Assembly (NCBI RefSeq): GCF_000003855.2
Contig: NW_003101681.1
Location: 5,357,279 to 5,421,278 of the forward strand
Direction: 5' to 3'
From: Blastomyces gilchristii SLH14081
Lineage: Eukaryota > Ascomycota > Eurotiomycetes > Onygenales > Ajellomycetaceae
DNA: 64,000 nt
Part shown: positions 46,725 to 59,495 of the stretch, piece by piece
Position numbering within the stretch: position 1 is the first letter of the stretch
Layout: each line of letters begins with the position of its first letter
Position numbers and translations under genes: made by a program
Notes under the pieces: model-generated
What the model saw: only the letters and a program-made list of their open reading frames with translations
The model's database searches: none
Told to the model about the DNA's origin: nothing

Positions 46725-46910
46725 TTTTCTCAGGAACTTGGCCGAATACAAACGAATTTGGTGATCCGGCGATCCGGCGAACCGGCGATCTGGCGTGGTT
46801 GGTACAGACCCACGTAGTTTGATTCAATCAAATTGTAGCGATCACGGCGGTAAGTCTCCACTAGTTCCGAATGCGTGCGAAGACGTCTAAATGTATTCCT
46901 TCTTGATCCA
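46725..46910 (-). repeat. dispersed repeat R3, inverted copy, with 9-bp 'gatccggcg' tandem
   Basis: This is the reverse complement of 37715-37840. It holds a short tandem of 'cgatccggc' (about 46760-46797, four partial units). The segment 46785-46910 recurs in direct orientation at 47110-47240. Confidence 0.7.
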
Positions 46911-47109
46911 TGAAAAATTGTCGACTCACCTGAAATGTAATCAACAGAATACCCGTACTGTTTGGAAATACAAAATGCTCTTCGCAAAAAAACCAGGACA
47001 AACTTTGATAATGTCCTCTTGGCGCAGGGCCTCCTCGGATATTTCCAATGAACATCCTGTGGAAGATGCCCGCTTTTTCGGCCCCGCGATCGAAAGCATT
47101 GTAATTTAC

Positions 47110-47240
47110 AACAAACCGGCGATCCGGCGTGGTTGATACGGACCCACATAGTTTAATTGTAGCATTGATCACAACGGTAAGTCACCAATTGTTTTGAATG
47201 CGTGCGAAGTAAATGTATTTCTTGATTTCCTTGATCCATT
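47110..47240 (-). repeat. dispersed repeat R3, third copy
   Basis: It matches 46785-46910, sharing 'cggcgatccggcgtggttg', 'gaatgcgtgcgaag' and the intervening region. The 200 bases between the two copies hold no recognised gene. Confidence 0.7.
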
Positions 47241-48051
47241 TATCAGGCATCTATTAGCGAGAGAAAAAGAGAGGATGGGCAATGAAGAACCATTCTGGAC
47301 CGCACGTTAATATTGCTGTAAAAAACAACTTAATCCCGAGCAACTTTCTTCCCATAGCGAATTTAAGATAATATTCTATTCAGCCATCAAAATTATAAAT
47401 TGTAAGACAGAGTAGATTTACTTTCCAAAAAGAGCTTAGTGTAATTTACCAACAAACAGAATTTCACCTATTCTTGCCTTTCCTTTACGCCCGTCATCCC
47501 TATACGCCCGGATGCGCACCACAAAATAATAGCCGAGGGGTAGGCATCAATTCCCCGTCAGGCCTTTGGTGGTGCATCGGCCTTGCGGGCGCTACTCCCC
47601 TGTGGGCGTCAGGCCCTTGTGGACGTTACCCAGGCGTGTTTCTTGAAAAGTTAACTATTATAAGTTGACCTTCAAAAGTTAGCTTTTAAATCCACGGGGT
47701 ATAAAGATCCAGGAAAAATTCACTTTGCCAAAGAAAAAGAGCTCACCAAAAAGTGTCACCTCTCTCTCAGACAGGTGACTGGCTTGGTGATCGGGGACTG
47801 GATTGACGGCAGCCATGGAGTGGCCCTGGAGGGAGAGAAAACAGCATCAATCATGTAACAGCCGGCATAGGTTAAGAAGTGTACTGGTTTGCCTGCCACA
47901 GAACCTGCTAAGGTTTGCACCTACAGGGTACTTTGGTCAAAAGTCATAGATCACCGAAGGACCTGCAACCACTACTCTATGTTTATAATATGTACAGGTT
48001 ATTCGGCACAGGTCAAACTGACCTATGTCAACTAACCTATTTCTGGGTAAC
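47241..48051. other. no gene seen
   Basis: Normal to slightly AT-rich sequence. It includes the relative of the 38661 repeat at about 47570-47620. Short open frames only. Confidence 0.4.
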
Positions 48052-48338
48052 TGTACCAGCTCACATAAGCACCTTCTTGGAGGATAACGTTGTTGTGTTG
48101 TAATCTAACTACGCGAGTTACACTAAATGAATAGGTTGGGGTGGCACGTGACTAGGGTAGGTGTAGTAATCACCAACACCCCCCCTTGCTACACCGTGGC
48201 CTATAAGCCGCCACCCGGGGCCTCCCCCATCCTCAAATCTTTCAAAAATGCAATAATAATTAATTACATCAATCGGACCCTGATTTCCTTATTAGGAAAG
48301 GCGTCCGTACAGTAATAATCATAAAAATCAAGAAATAC

Positions 48339-48620
48339 ATGCAAAATCCACTGATTCACTGTATTATTATTATCATTCAATCATTCCTTTCTGATCTCTT
48401 TCAAATCAATTCTTTTGACAAAATCTTCAAATGCAGGCTTCGTCAGTGGCTTGGTGAGCCTGTCAGCTATGTTCACTGTAGAATCAACATGTTCCATCAT
48501 GATTTCCCCTTTTTCAACCAAATCACAGAGAATATGATATCTAATCTCAATGTGGCGCGACCTTCATGTTAAGGATTCCCCCTTTGCTAGATTGATTGCT
48601 CCCTTATTGTCAACTTATAG
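48339..48620 (-). pseudogene. Copia RNase H C-terminus
   Basis: The minus strand reads IRYHILCDLVEKGEI, then VDSTVNIADRLTKPLTKPAF, the signature end of Copia RNase H, followed by FVKRIDLK. It is lightly mutated. It is followed (48640-48960) by sequence that is not Copia-like. Confidence 0.7.
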
Positions 48621-48974
48621 GTGCGAGCATATTTTCGCTTTTCCATCATTCATCAACCCAGTGTCATATAACAGGTTGCATTGTCTGTTATACTCAATCA
48701 ATAACTTGCACCCCTCCTAGTGGGGGTGTCATTCCCATTGAAAAGTGTTTTTCCACCCCCTGCCAGATTGATGAAGAATCTCATTGCCGGCTTGACAGCT
48801 CATGTCATAGATATGAAGATTGAATGTGTCATTTTTGCCTGGACACAGACTTTGCAGAATGATAAAGCTTGTTGATCAATAATTCTCATCTCTAGACATG
48901 AGTCTGCTGTCATTTTTACAATATCTGCAGAATTTAGATGTTCTAGCCTTTAATGTCATTGCATCATCATAAGT

Positions 48975-50690
48975 TCAGATCAAGTCTCTGTATATAACTG
49001 GTCTTTTCATCTCATAGATATCATTCTCATTTAATCTTGCTGTAAATGAGAATATGCAGTCAGGAGATATAATCAACATAGTATGATTATTCTCATATAT
49101 CAACTGCTTATAGGTATAACTCTGACATACAAGCTTACTCATACTCATGAGGTTCACTTCTAACTTCAGAACATAGCAGACATCATTTAACAGCATATTT
49201 ATTCCTTTCACTAGAATCTTCATATCTTCTATAGCTGTAGCAGAGATCACTGTTTCATCTGCCATTTTCAACATCACTTTCATCTTCTGAGGTTTTGCCA
49301 TGACAAGATCTCTGTGAGATGTGATATAAGCACCTGATTCAGAGTCTAGAATTCAGATATCTTTTTCTGTCTGGTCACTTGTATAGGCCTTTTCCTTGAT
49401 GCAAAATACTTGCTTCATGACATTGTGAACAGGAGCAGCATCTGTATTCTTCACATTCTTGTCTTTATTCTTGTTCCTATTTGTATTGAAGTTTGAAGAA
49501 TGTTTCTCAGAGTATTTCTTCCAACAGTTGGCCTGAATATGACTAACTTTTTGACAATGATAGCATGTTCTCATGTCATTACCTCTACATTCAGGTTTGG
49601 ATTCAGTGTTCTTATTCTTATCATTGTCTTTGTCCTTGCCTTTCTTATCCTTGTCTTAGGTGTTATTTGCAGGGGTCTTTTCATTGAAGATGAGAGATTT
49701 ATCAGTAGCTGGCAATTGTAGAAGAATATCTCAACACAATTTCATGAAATCATTTTTAAATGTTCTAGCATTCTCATCCTTCTCTATTACATTCATTTAA
49801 TTCTTTATAAAAGACAATCAATCTTTACTAACCTCTGTAAGAAGTCTGTCAAAAAACATGAAATCTTTGATATTATATTTCAATCAGATATAATCAGTCC
49901 TGATTGTAATTAAATGTTTAATAAATATATAATCAGAATTCTTTGATTTTAATATCATCTCAATCAATTCTTGAAACAGATGAGTTCTGTGAACAGCAGA
50001 TCTCTCAGTGAAATTATTCTCTATGACAGATCATAGAGAATAAGCAGATAGTTGAGACTTCTTGAGTATAATAAAGTGAGATTTGATCTGTGAGATGATT
50101 GCAGACTATATATAGTTGTATAATCAGATATTCTGTTCTAATTAAAAACATTGTATATTCATACTAACATTCTTGTCAGAATTAATCTACTTATCATTAA
50201 GAATATCATTCATTTCAGATTGTCTTGCTGTGAGCAGAATCTCTTCTTTTCATATAGAATAATTTACAGAGTTAGTGAGTATAACAGGCTTCTTTATAAA
50301 TCTTACTTAATCTCTGAATTTATTAAGAATCTTCATCAATGCAGATGTTCTACTCTTTCATTGAAGATAGTTCATTAAATCTGTACCAAGCTCTTCATTT
50401 TTATCCCTGTCTATCTTCATTTGCTTGACTTCATGCTGAAGTCTTGCAATTTCTAATCTCATGTGAGTCTTCTCACTCACAGAGCTATTGTTATTCTAGC
50501 TACTTAAGCTCTCTACATTGTCTGATATCTTACTAATATCTTCAATCAGGTCTTTATATTTATTATTGAACTTATCAGACTGTTCTTCTACAATCATGTC
50601 ATTCAGCTCAAACATCTCAGAAGCTGTCTTCTGATTCATTATTAATATTAGCAGTGATCTGTGATCTTGCATTTACTGCTCTGACATTTT
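48975..50690 (-). pseudogene. Copia gag and protease remnant
   Basis: The protease part (49301-48975) shows MADETVISATAIEDMKILVK and CYVLKLEVNLMSMSKL. The zinc knuckle CYHCQKVSHIQANCWKKY lies at about 49520-49568 and is intact. The gag part (to about 50690) carries a charged, coiled-coil-like segment (ISKISDNVESL, RLEIARLQHEVKQMKI). Stops and frameshifts are fewer than in the older elements. Confidence 0.75.
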
Positions 50691-50972
50691 CTCATTTCTT
50701 CATCTTGAAGACATGTATTCTTTTGTTAAGTCAGGCATTCCCCTGAATCTTAGATTAATCATGAGTTTAATCACTTAATAAATTATCTAGACACACTTGT
50801 AACAACACATGAAGATGTCAATTGCATGTTATTACAGTTATTCATTGCTTGTGAAGAGCTTCATAATCTCTTGAAGAATAATGTTATTATGTTGTAATCT
50901 AACTACGCGAGTTACACTAAATAAATAGGTTAAGGTGGCACGTGACTAGAGTAGGTGTAGTAATCACCAACA

Positions 50973-52924
50973 TATCTTGACATGAATTAGTCAACATCAT
51001 CTCTTAATGAGTAGAAAAATCTCTTCTCATTTTGTATTAAAATGACAGTGACAGTCATCATAAGCTGAGAAGTTCTTGAATACTCATGTACTGAGTTGAA
51101 TTGTTTTACTTTTGATTTAACTAACTTATTAAACTTTTCAAAGAGAAATAAAAAAGATGCATATACAATAGAAAATCAAACTAGATAAGCTCTGTGTCAG
51201 ATAGAGAACAGTAAATTAAATTCTGAACTACAATCATTATCTGATAATCTTGAATATGTGATCAAAGACATACATTGAACACTGCAGCCTTAAACCCTCA
51301 GTTATTTACTACTATTAATATCAAGTCATTGCAGTAATAGACATGTCATTCATATTCAATCACCTGTTGAAGAATGCATTGTTAAAGTAAGAATAAGTAC
51401 TCGCAGGTGATTATTCGAGTGTTTACAGCTTGGCATGATATGTACTATTAACTACTAGAAGTATTCACAGTAGAAAGATAAAATATAGAGATTAAATATA
51501 TAATAGTATTTAAGCTGAGTTATAAATATTATTTATAAACTTCAGTCTATATAGTTATATATAGTCAAGAGCTGCTAACTCTATTAATTATATAAGAGAT
51601 AGAAATAGAGATAAAGAATCTGTAAGAAGCAGAATTTCTTATATACTCTTTTCTCTCTAAGACTTTATTCATGAAGTCTTTTACTGAGTGATTTTATAGA
51701 ATCAACTCAGTACTGTAGTAATACTCACTAAAAATTCTTTATATTTATAAAAAAAATCTCAGTGAGAAAAAATTTCTTATTATTATAAAGAGAAAAGAGT
51801 CTATCACTCAGTTTCTTATTTCATAAGATTCTTTATAATTTATAAATTCTTCTCTAACTACTATATAGATATATCTTATATCTTTTATATAAAAGAGTTT
51901 TAGTTAACTCTTAATTATTTTTGTAAAATTCTTATATAATTATTATATAGATTTATCTTATAGATAAATCACTCTCTATGAGATTACTTCTATTAAAGAG
52001 AAGTATTCATAAGTTAATCTTTTATTTATTTTTATAAATCATTGTTCTTTGATACTGTAGAATTATAAGAAATTTTTCATTCTTTTATTAACTCTGTAGA
52101 ATTATAAAATCAAGATGTTTACAGTCTATAATTACTCTGTATAGTTATATAGAAAGATTCAGATCTGTAATTTATAATTACTCTTTATTTACTAGAGTGA
52201 TCTGACTGTTTCATAGAATCACTCACAGTGTAAATAAATCTCTTTAGAGTAGTATAAATATCTTAGATCTGTTTATAAAACTTTATCTTTCTTTCTCTTT
52301 TTCTGTAACAGCTTTTATTCTTATAAACTATGAGTATCTTTATTCATCTGTGAAGTGTTTTTATTCAGGTGATAGAGAGAGAGTATTTCTAATAATATCT
52401 ATATATTAATTCAAGAACTTCTCAAGAATAAAAATTTTTTTAATTTCAATATTCTTATAAATAATATCTGATTATCACTGAGCTTTTTATAAGTATTTCT
52501 ACAACTCTTCTGATTGCTTTTTACTGACTGATAAGGTAGAAATATCACTGTTTATAATAGTATCTTCATCTGTTTCAGCTCTGTCACTGTATCTGATTTT
52601 CAGATTAGTAGTTAATTTTATATCTCTCTCAGATCAGTCTCTGACTTTAAGCAGTATAGTCTCACTTTTTGCTGTAAGTCTTCTTATAAGTAATTTCTTA
52701 CAGACTCTAGCTAATAGTTCTTATAAAGCTCTCAGTGTTATCAGTATCTTCTACAGCTCTGCAGATCTATAATTATCTTCTCTCTACTTATATAATCTCT
52801 AATCAGATATATATAAATATGTCTAGATTTTCTATTAACAGTTCTCATACTGTGACACATTTCTGTAATTTTATTATTAATGAAAGATGAGTTTTCAGAT
52901 ATCTGTAAAATTCAGATAATTAAG
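50973..52924. other. AT-rich tract, no gene recognised
   Basis: 2 kb of AT-rich sequence into which the Gypsy copy B inserted; it resumes at 59014. Near 51400 a short less-mutated stretch ('ctcgcaggtgattattcgagtg') stands out. The rest lacks CpG and is probably old transposon sequence, perhaps the 3' region of the Gypsy at 59500-63628. Confidence 0.5.
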
Positions 52925-52929
52925 ATAAT

Positions 52930-53200
52930 TGTAAGAAGTCTACGCTGAATAGATCAGTATAATATTAATAGGTCTTATATAACAAAGATAAAAATGTTAA
53001 AGAAGAAAAGAAAGAGAAAGTGCGAGAATTAGTGATTGAGATGAATATTTATACATGTATGTGATGATGTATGTGGTGAAGCTTCAGAGTGAAAGAATAT
53101 GCACACATTCATAGCAGCTGCGGATCAGTGATTGAGAATGAAAGAATCTATGAAGTGTAATGAAATAGTCTATATAATTGATCAGGTGCAGCTCATCACA
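52930..53200 (-). repeat. Gypsy copy B 3' LTR (271 bp)
   Basis: Aligned gap-free to 58738-59008. Differences are nearly all transitions. On the minus strand the adjoining body ends in the purine tract GAAAAGAGAGAAC. Confidence 0.92.
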
Positions 53201-53204
53201 TTAG

Positions 53205-56200
53205 TTCTCTCTTTTCAGAAGCAGTTTTCATCAGTTAAGAGCTGCTGTTTCAGATAACACAGAACTCAGAGTTCAGATCAGTTAATTATAGCTGACTTAT
53301 TTCACAAGATATTATCAGCTGCAGTCACAGAATCTCTCATCAAGAATATCTTCAATCTCTCACTCAAGCTCATTATCTTCTTCTATGATATCTGGCAGTT
53401 GTCAGTCAGAAGTCAGCTGAGAAGAGAATGAATCAGTGACAGTGCAGTGAAGTAAGCTTGTGTGAAATATATTATGAATTTCTGATAATATGTTAAGACA
53501 GTAGTTGTGACTATCTAGAACTTCTATCACTTTATATCTAATATAACAGTAGTCTAGTGTATAAGATGAATATATGATTTGTATATTCTTAAGATTCAAT
53601 TATACAAGATCTTCTATCTTATACTGCTCTGCAGAATCTCATTGAATATTAATTTAATCTTCTTAATCTTATTTTACAGTTGTTATGAAGACTTCTGCTC
53701 AGTCATAGATATCTCAGAGCTTTGTTACTATATTATCAGTGATCTGAATTGAACTGCAGAGGTTCAGTGTGAACTGTGTAATCTCTAGAAGATTCAACAC
53801 TTTCATATGATATTCATGTGTAAGAAAGAACAGACTTATATCTATTGAAATGACATTTCAATCATTGATAGTAATCTCTGTGTGTAGGAGAAGATCATGT
53901 TAATCATCTTATAAGTAATTACAGAACTTATAAAGATAATTCTTTATGATCTGAATTGTCTGTTCTGATACATCATCAGTCTCAGAGTGATAGACAGTTA
54001 ACAGACAGCATATAATCTTAAGAACTTGACAGATTCTTGTTCAGAGAGTACTTATGAATTGACAGCTCTGATCTGATACTATTAATCTCAGCAACTCATG
54101 CATCTGATAGAATGAACTCTGTAAGAAGGCTTCAGCAACTTATTCAGTATTCATCTTATCACAAGATTTCAATATTACATTCTTACTTAGTCAGTTAACA
54201 ATAATCAGAATATTTCTATAACTCTTACTCTTAGATAGATCAATAGTGAAGTCAATCACTACATCTTATCAGATTCTATCAGAGATATTAAGTGATTTCA
54301 GTAGATCTTTTCTACAGTTCTTTTATAAGATAACAGAAGAACAGTGATTGCAGTTTCAGACAAAGTGTCTGATACTGTTTAATATCTCAGATCAGTAGAA
54401 TTCTCAGAAGATCATTCTATATAGTTATTCATGATCTGAATAGTCAGTTATACATGAATCATACATCTCTTACATTATCTGAGTGTATAAGGGTTTGAAG
54501 TAAGAGACTCAGCATCATTCACAGAATTATAGAGTATTATTATCATTGATTAAACATTCTGAGATATCAGTTCTTATACATAGTTCTGAGAGAAATTGAG
54601 ATGCTTCTTAACATACTGCTTCAGTGAGAGTCTGAAGGAGTTCATCAGCCTGAGCTGCTGTATGTCACAGTTCATTCAGTGTAGAAGAAGTGAAGATATC
54701 AATATCAGTTCTAATTGAAGAAGCATGTATAATGCTGTGAGCTGTTTCATCTTAATCAACTAGTATCTTCAGATTCAAGAGCTGGTGCTCTTAGTTCATT
54801 CAGTGAGTATCTGTTACATCAGATAATATATCTTGCTCTCATTATAAGAGAGTATCTATCATTGAGTTCTGGCTGTTAGAATGATAGTGTATTGTAAAAT
54901 GAAAGTGGCTTAGAAACTCAGATCATTGCATCTGTCATTTGATAAGTTTATAGATAGTTGTGAAGTATTTGAGATTCTTATGATCTGTGACTATTAGACT
55001 GGCCGCTGAGACCATGAATTTCACATTTGATCTCATTTGATCTGATCTCATACATTTCTTGGCGTGAATCTCACTGGGACTGGCTATCAAAAAAACATGT
55101 AAAGTGACTATATATCAGATCTTAAAATGAAACCATGACTTGAAAAAAATAAGAAAGTGATCTCATTTAGTCTCATTTAGTCTCATTCTTGGCATAAAGT
55201 TACTATTTTTAGACATTTTAAGGTTTTTTTTAGACTATTTTTAATTTTTTAAAAAGTAACGCTTTTTGATAATGCTTAAATAAGATTTAAAGTCATTTAA
55301 AGTAATAAAAATAACTTAAATTGAGAAGTGGAAATCATGGTCCTATTTGAAAAATGTGACAAGAGTAGACAGTAAGTCTCACGAGACAGTATGAGACTAC
55401 TATCTAATGTTAAAACTGTGTAATGAGATCAGTCGAATTGATAATGAGACTATCAAAAAATCTGGTCCTGGTCTCAGACACGGTCACACGGTCAGTCTAG
55501 TGACTATCTCAAATTCAGAGACACTTTGAAGTTCAGAGTCTCATTCTTTTAAACAGTGTATGATTGTGAGAAGTTTCTTATCATAGATCTCATAATTACA
55601 TTCAGCAGGACTCAGTTTCTTAGATATGAAGACACATAATTGTAGAACATCTTTATCATCATATTACAATATCACTTCTCCTATCATATAGCCAGAGAAA
55701 TCAGCTTCAATAACTGTCTCATAATCAGAATCAAATGTTATTAGTAGAGAAGTATTAATGAACATCTTCTTCATCTGTGTAAATGCAGCTTCAGTGTTCA
55801 CTGATTATTGAAATACTGAGTCTTTCTTAGTAAGATCTGTAAGTAGTCTCATGATATCTGAGAAGTTTTGTATAAATCACTGATAGAAGTTAGCAAATCT
55901 GATGAAGCTTTATACATCTTTCACAGTACACAGAGCTTTCTATTCAAGAATGACAGAGACTTTCTCAGAATTCATTTGAATTCTCTTGCCAGCTTCTATA
56001 ATAAAACTCAGATACTTGATACTCTTGACTTTAAAATCACACTTGTCAATATCTATCAATAGTTCTACTTCTTGTAGCTGTTGTAATACCTTTCACATAT
56101 ATTCTTAGTATTCTTTTCTGAATTCATCAGTGAAGATGAGAATGTCATTCAGATAAGCAGATACAAACTTATCAAGGAAATCTCAGAGTACTCAGTTGAT

Positions 56201-58450
56201 ATACTTCTGAAATGTACTGAGAATGTTAGTCAGTTCAAAGAGTATGACTATTCATTCAAAAAGATTATAACATGTTTGAAATGCTGTAAGTCATTCATCT
56301 TCTTCAGTAATACAAATCTTATGAAACACAGTGATGATATCTAGTTTTGTAAATTATTGAGCTTGCCTGATTCATGCTAGGGTTTCATTGATAAGAGATA
56401 AAGAATATTAATCTTTCTTTATCAATCTGTTCAAATCTCAGTAGTTCACACAGAATTGAAGTTCTTCATCTGATTTCTTTGTAAAGAGAATGAGAGCTGC
56501 AGTGAAAGAGTTACTAACATGTATAAATTCTTTATTCAACAGATCATTGTCTTTCAAAGGAAAAGAAGTTTATCTTGAGATATGTTATAAAGAGAGTCTC
56601 ATAATGATTCAGAGTTCTTATCATTCTTTTTCTCTAACTTGATACTGTGATTCACTTCAGAATCTTGTAAGAGAGATATATTTATAATATTATCTTGTCA
56701 GAAGACATCTAAATATTCATGATATTATTGAGAGAGTTTTGTACAAGAATCTATTGTTGTAACACAGAATAACTTTTCTAGAGCCTTTTTAATATCAGTC
56801 AGACTGATAGAATAGATTAACATATAATTCTGCTGTCAGTGAACTTGTCAGTGACTCTGTCAGTGATTTTAATAATGACTTCTTTTTCAGAGTATTTTAT
56901 ACATGTTGACAGAGATCTGTGTCAGGTTCATGATCTTGTAAATATCATCTTCATGAACTCTATCATTGTTAGAAAATATCAAGCTTCTGTTTCAAGTATT
57001 CAATAAGATGTCTTGTTCAGATAGTCAGGCAAGTTCTAACATAAGATTATAATCAAGATTATCAACTTCATATGCATAGACATCTTCACACTGATGTTCT
57101 CTCACATCTATGATCAGCTTCATCATGTAATGAGTACAAATGTTCTTTGAATCATCAAATTCTGCAAGAAGTCAGAGTTTTAATAGAGAGATACACTGAA
57201 GATTATAATATCTTACAACTGAAGATTTTATCATTGCATAGTGACATAGACTACTGTCTATCATGACTTTCATATTATACATATTATCAATCACAGTAGA
57301 TATAAGAATCACATTCATTATCATCTTCTCTTTAAATTATTATTGTCTGATCTCTTCAAGCTTCTGTTTATGAATTTGAATAGAAGCTAATCTTTTCTCT
57401 GTTTCACTGAGACATTCTTGTAGTTATCTTCTGAATCTTTCTTCACTATAATGTGATTGATACAGACAGGTGCTGATCTTTCTCTTGAGTGTGAAGACAT
57501 ATAGATTAATTAGTAGTTGAAAGCAATGTGTTCTGATCAGTTACAGTTAATACACACTTTATATTGATATTGATCAGTGACTTCTTCAGAAGTGATCTCA
57601 GAAACTTAGAAGTCTGTTTAAACAGCAGAAACTCTTGCTTATGTATAGATATTTGAATCTATTTAGTTCATAGCATCTACATCATTACTGTTACTTCTCT
57701 TCAGTGCAGATGTATAAGTAACTGAGATATAATATCTTCTATCACTGTTCTGTATACTCTTGAGCTTGATAAGATGATCATTTAATATCTGAAGCTGTGT
57801 GCAGAAGCCTTCATAAGTCTGGTCTTTGTCTATACTTATAAGAGTCTATAAGAGTTTGAAAGTTAATATCTTCTTGAGCATGCTAATCTTCATTTAATTC
57901 TCTCAAGATTGATCATCTACTTCTAGAATCTTAGTGTTAAAGTCAGAAATAAATATTGTAAGAGAAGTGTTTCTCTATTAAACACTCTGTAATCAATTTA
58001 ATACTTTCTGTTACATAGCAGTGTCTTGAAACAGAATATCAAGATATTTCATAATATTATCAGATGTTCTCAACACTGATTTATATACTTTCATTCATGA
58101 ATGAAACTTCTGTTTCATATAATTCTTCAATTATTCATTGATATATTAATCTTGATTAATTAATGAACTGATGAAATCTTCATCTACACTCAGTTTTATA
58201 AGTATTTTCATTCTTCATAATAAGTAGAGAGTGAGATCAGAAGTATTAAAATATATAAGAGTATTTAAGTATTCTTTCAGTGCTTTTATATTCAATTCTG
58301 TAGATATTGAAATCACATAAGTTAATTATTAAATCTTTTCATATTGAAGTTGTTGAGTTACATGTATATCAGCTATTTATTATTATTGTAATTTCAATAT
58401 TACTCAGAGTCACTGTGACATTACATTTATATTCATATTTAAGAGTTTCA
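53205..58450 (-). pseudogene. gag-pol of Gypsy copy B (broken)
   Basis: A chromodomain lies at about 53210-53400 (EIEDILDERF...YLVK, with the Trp codon changed to a stop). The integrase end, EVLDSHNYCLNILSEIHNIF then HTSLL, is at 53402-53599. The RT at 55560-56560 shows TALILFTKK, RDLNRLIKKD and the catalytic box YLND instead of YLDD. The gag knuckle CINCx4Hx4 near 57540 has lost its last Cys. Frames are interrupted everywhere, mainly at former TGG and CGA codons. Confidence 0.85.
54995..55499 (+). mobile_element. hAT-like MITE, copy 1 (505 bp)
   Basis: Terminal inverted repeats TAGACTGGCCG / CGGTCAGTCTA are bounded by the 8-bp target duplication 'gtgactat' (54987-54994, 55500-55507). The empty site is readable in Gypsy copy A near 3380. 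Eight-base duplications and short TIRs fit the hAT superfamily. It has no open frame for a transposase, so it is non-autonomous. Confidence 0.9.
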
Positions 58451-58737
58451 TATTATTATTAGACATGATTATATTGATTATTAAATATGTAATTGTATTC
58501 TCATATATCTGAGTGTCAGAACTCTCAGGTCTTTCACTAATATTCTCTTATAAGATCTTATTCTCTTTATAAGATCTTATTACAGAGTCAGAATAACTGA
58601 TAAGCAAGCTTCTATCTGAGAACTCAGTGTCTGCTTAACTGTTTAACTGTTTCTCTATTTCTTATATATTGTTATGTATTTGAATATCTCTTGATAAGTA
58701 ATTGTTTCTAATGAGAAGACAATGAACATTTTTATAG

Positions 58738-59008
58738 TATAAGAGGCCTATGCTGAATAGATCAGTATAATATTGATAGGTCTTATATAACAAAGATAAA
58801 AATGTTAAAGAAGGAAAGAAAGAGAAAGTGCGAGAATTAGTAATTGAGGTGAATATTTATACGCGTATGTGGTGACGTACGCGGTGGAGCTTCGGGGCGG
58901 AAGAATATGCGCGCGTCCGTAGCGGCCGCGGATCGGTGATCGGGAATGAAAGAATCTATGAAGCGTAATGAAATAGTCTATATGATTGATCGGGCGCAGC
59001 CGGCCACA
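58738..59008 (-). repeat. Gypsy copy B 5' LTR (271 bp), CpG-rich outer half
   Basis: The part 58855-59008 contains over 20 CpG, including 'gcgcgcgtccgtagcggccgc', while the rest matches the AT-shifted 3' LTR. It starts TA rather than TG in plus orientation, a single transition. Confidence 0.92.
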
Positions 59009-59117
59009 ATAATATAAATATTATAAATTTATGATAAGAGTTAATCTGAATAGATAAGCTCTCTCTTTATATCTTAATTATTTTCAGACTGAATACTTCA
59101 GTATAACTGAGAAAATA

Positions 59118-59495
59118 GCCTCAGTGACTGAATGATTAATGCGGCCACCCAGTAGCACCTTGGTGTGGGAAACCAAGGCATGTGAAGTTCGAAACCCGCA
59201 GGGGATACATTAAATCCAGAACTTAAGCACCTCAGGTTTCTAATAAATACAGAGGTGTATAAATTGCTTCAATGAATTGCTCTATATTCCTGAGCTGAGA
59301 AGTTATTATCACATGTATCTAATTGTCACTTCTTTATATTTTCCTATGTTTTTGTTATCTTGATATAATCTCAACATCTGTATTTTCTTCTGTATAATTA
59401 ACACTTGATCTGAATTTAACATCACACAAGAACTCATCATAAGCTTCGCTTGTATATAAGTATAATGAAAGAATAATAATAATAATAATAATAAT
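59118..59495 (+). mobile_element. tRNA-headed SINE, copy 2 (378 bp), mutated
   Basis: The target duplication 'aactgagaaaata' lies at 59105-59117 and 59496-59508. It is colinear with the reverse complement of 9347-9716. The head is C-to-T converted (tRNA part 'gcctcagtgactgaatgatt' versus the intact 'gccccggtggccgaatggtt'), but the B box TTCGAAACC survives. It ends in an (AAT)n tail (about 59471-59495). Confidence 0.9.

Larger units (their letters stand above)
48052..50972 (-). mobile_element. internally deleted Ty1/Copia element with about 125-bp LTRs
   Basis: The direct terminal repeats are 48052-48178 (127 bp) and 50850-50972 (123 bp), TG...CA, differing by transitions and one 4-bp indel. 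A run of C at 48179-48187 is the polypurine tract on the minus strand. The interior reads, from high to low coordinates, a coiled gag region, a zinc knuckle, a protease piece and an RNase H end, but no integrase or RT, so about 2 kb of pol is deleted. I found no matching target duplication. The left LTR is much less mutated than the right. Confidence 0.75.
52930..59008 (-). mobile_element. complete Ty3/Gypsy chromovirus, family 1 copy B (6.1 kb)
   Basis: The target duplication 'ataat' lies at 52925-52929 and 59009-59013, and both LTRs are 271 bp without gaps (52930-53200; 58738-59008). The minus-strand order is 5' LTR (right), gag with knuckle, protease, RT, RNase H, integrase, chromodomain, polypurine tract (53201-53224), 3' LTR (left). 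A MITE interrupts the RNase H region. The 5' LTR keeps a CpG-rich half (58855-59008) that is C-to-T converted in the 3' LTR; the body is stop-filled. Confidence 0.93.

Noticed and set aside
46730..47172. minus-strand frames of 103 and 139 codons
   Set aside because: They cross repeat R3 and its direct copy, overlap one another and have no known motif.
16440..48050. a defined Starship element
   Set aside because: The captain-like gene and NLR-type neighbours are suggestive, but no terminal repeats, target duplication or boundary could be identified, so no element was annotated.
50973..52924. additional Gypsy or LINE coding in the AT-rich tract
   Set aside because: No catalytic box, zinc knuckle or integrase motif could be read in any frame, so only an AT-rich tract is reported.
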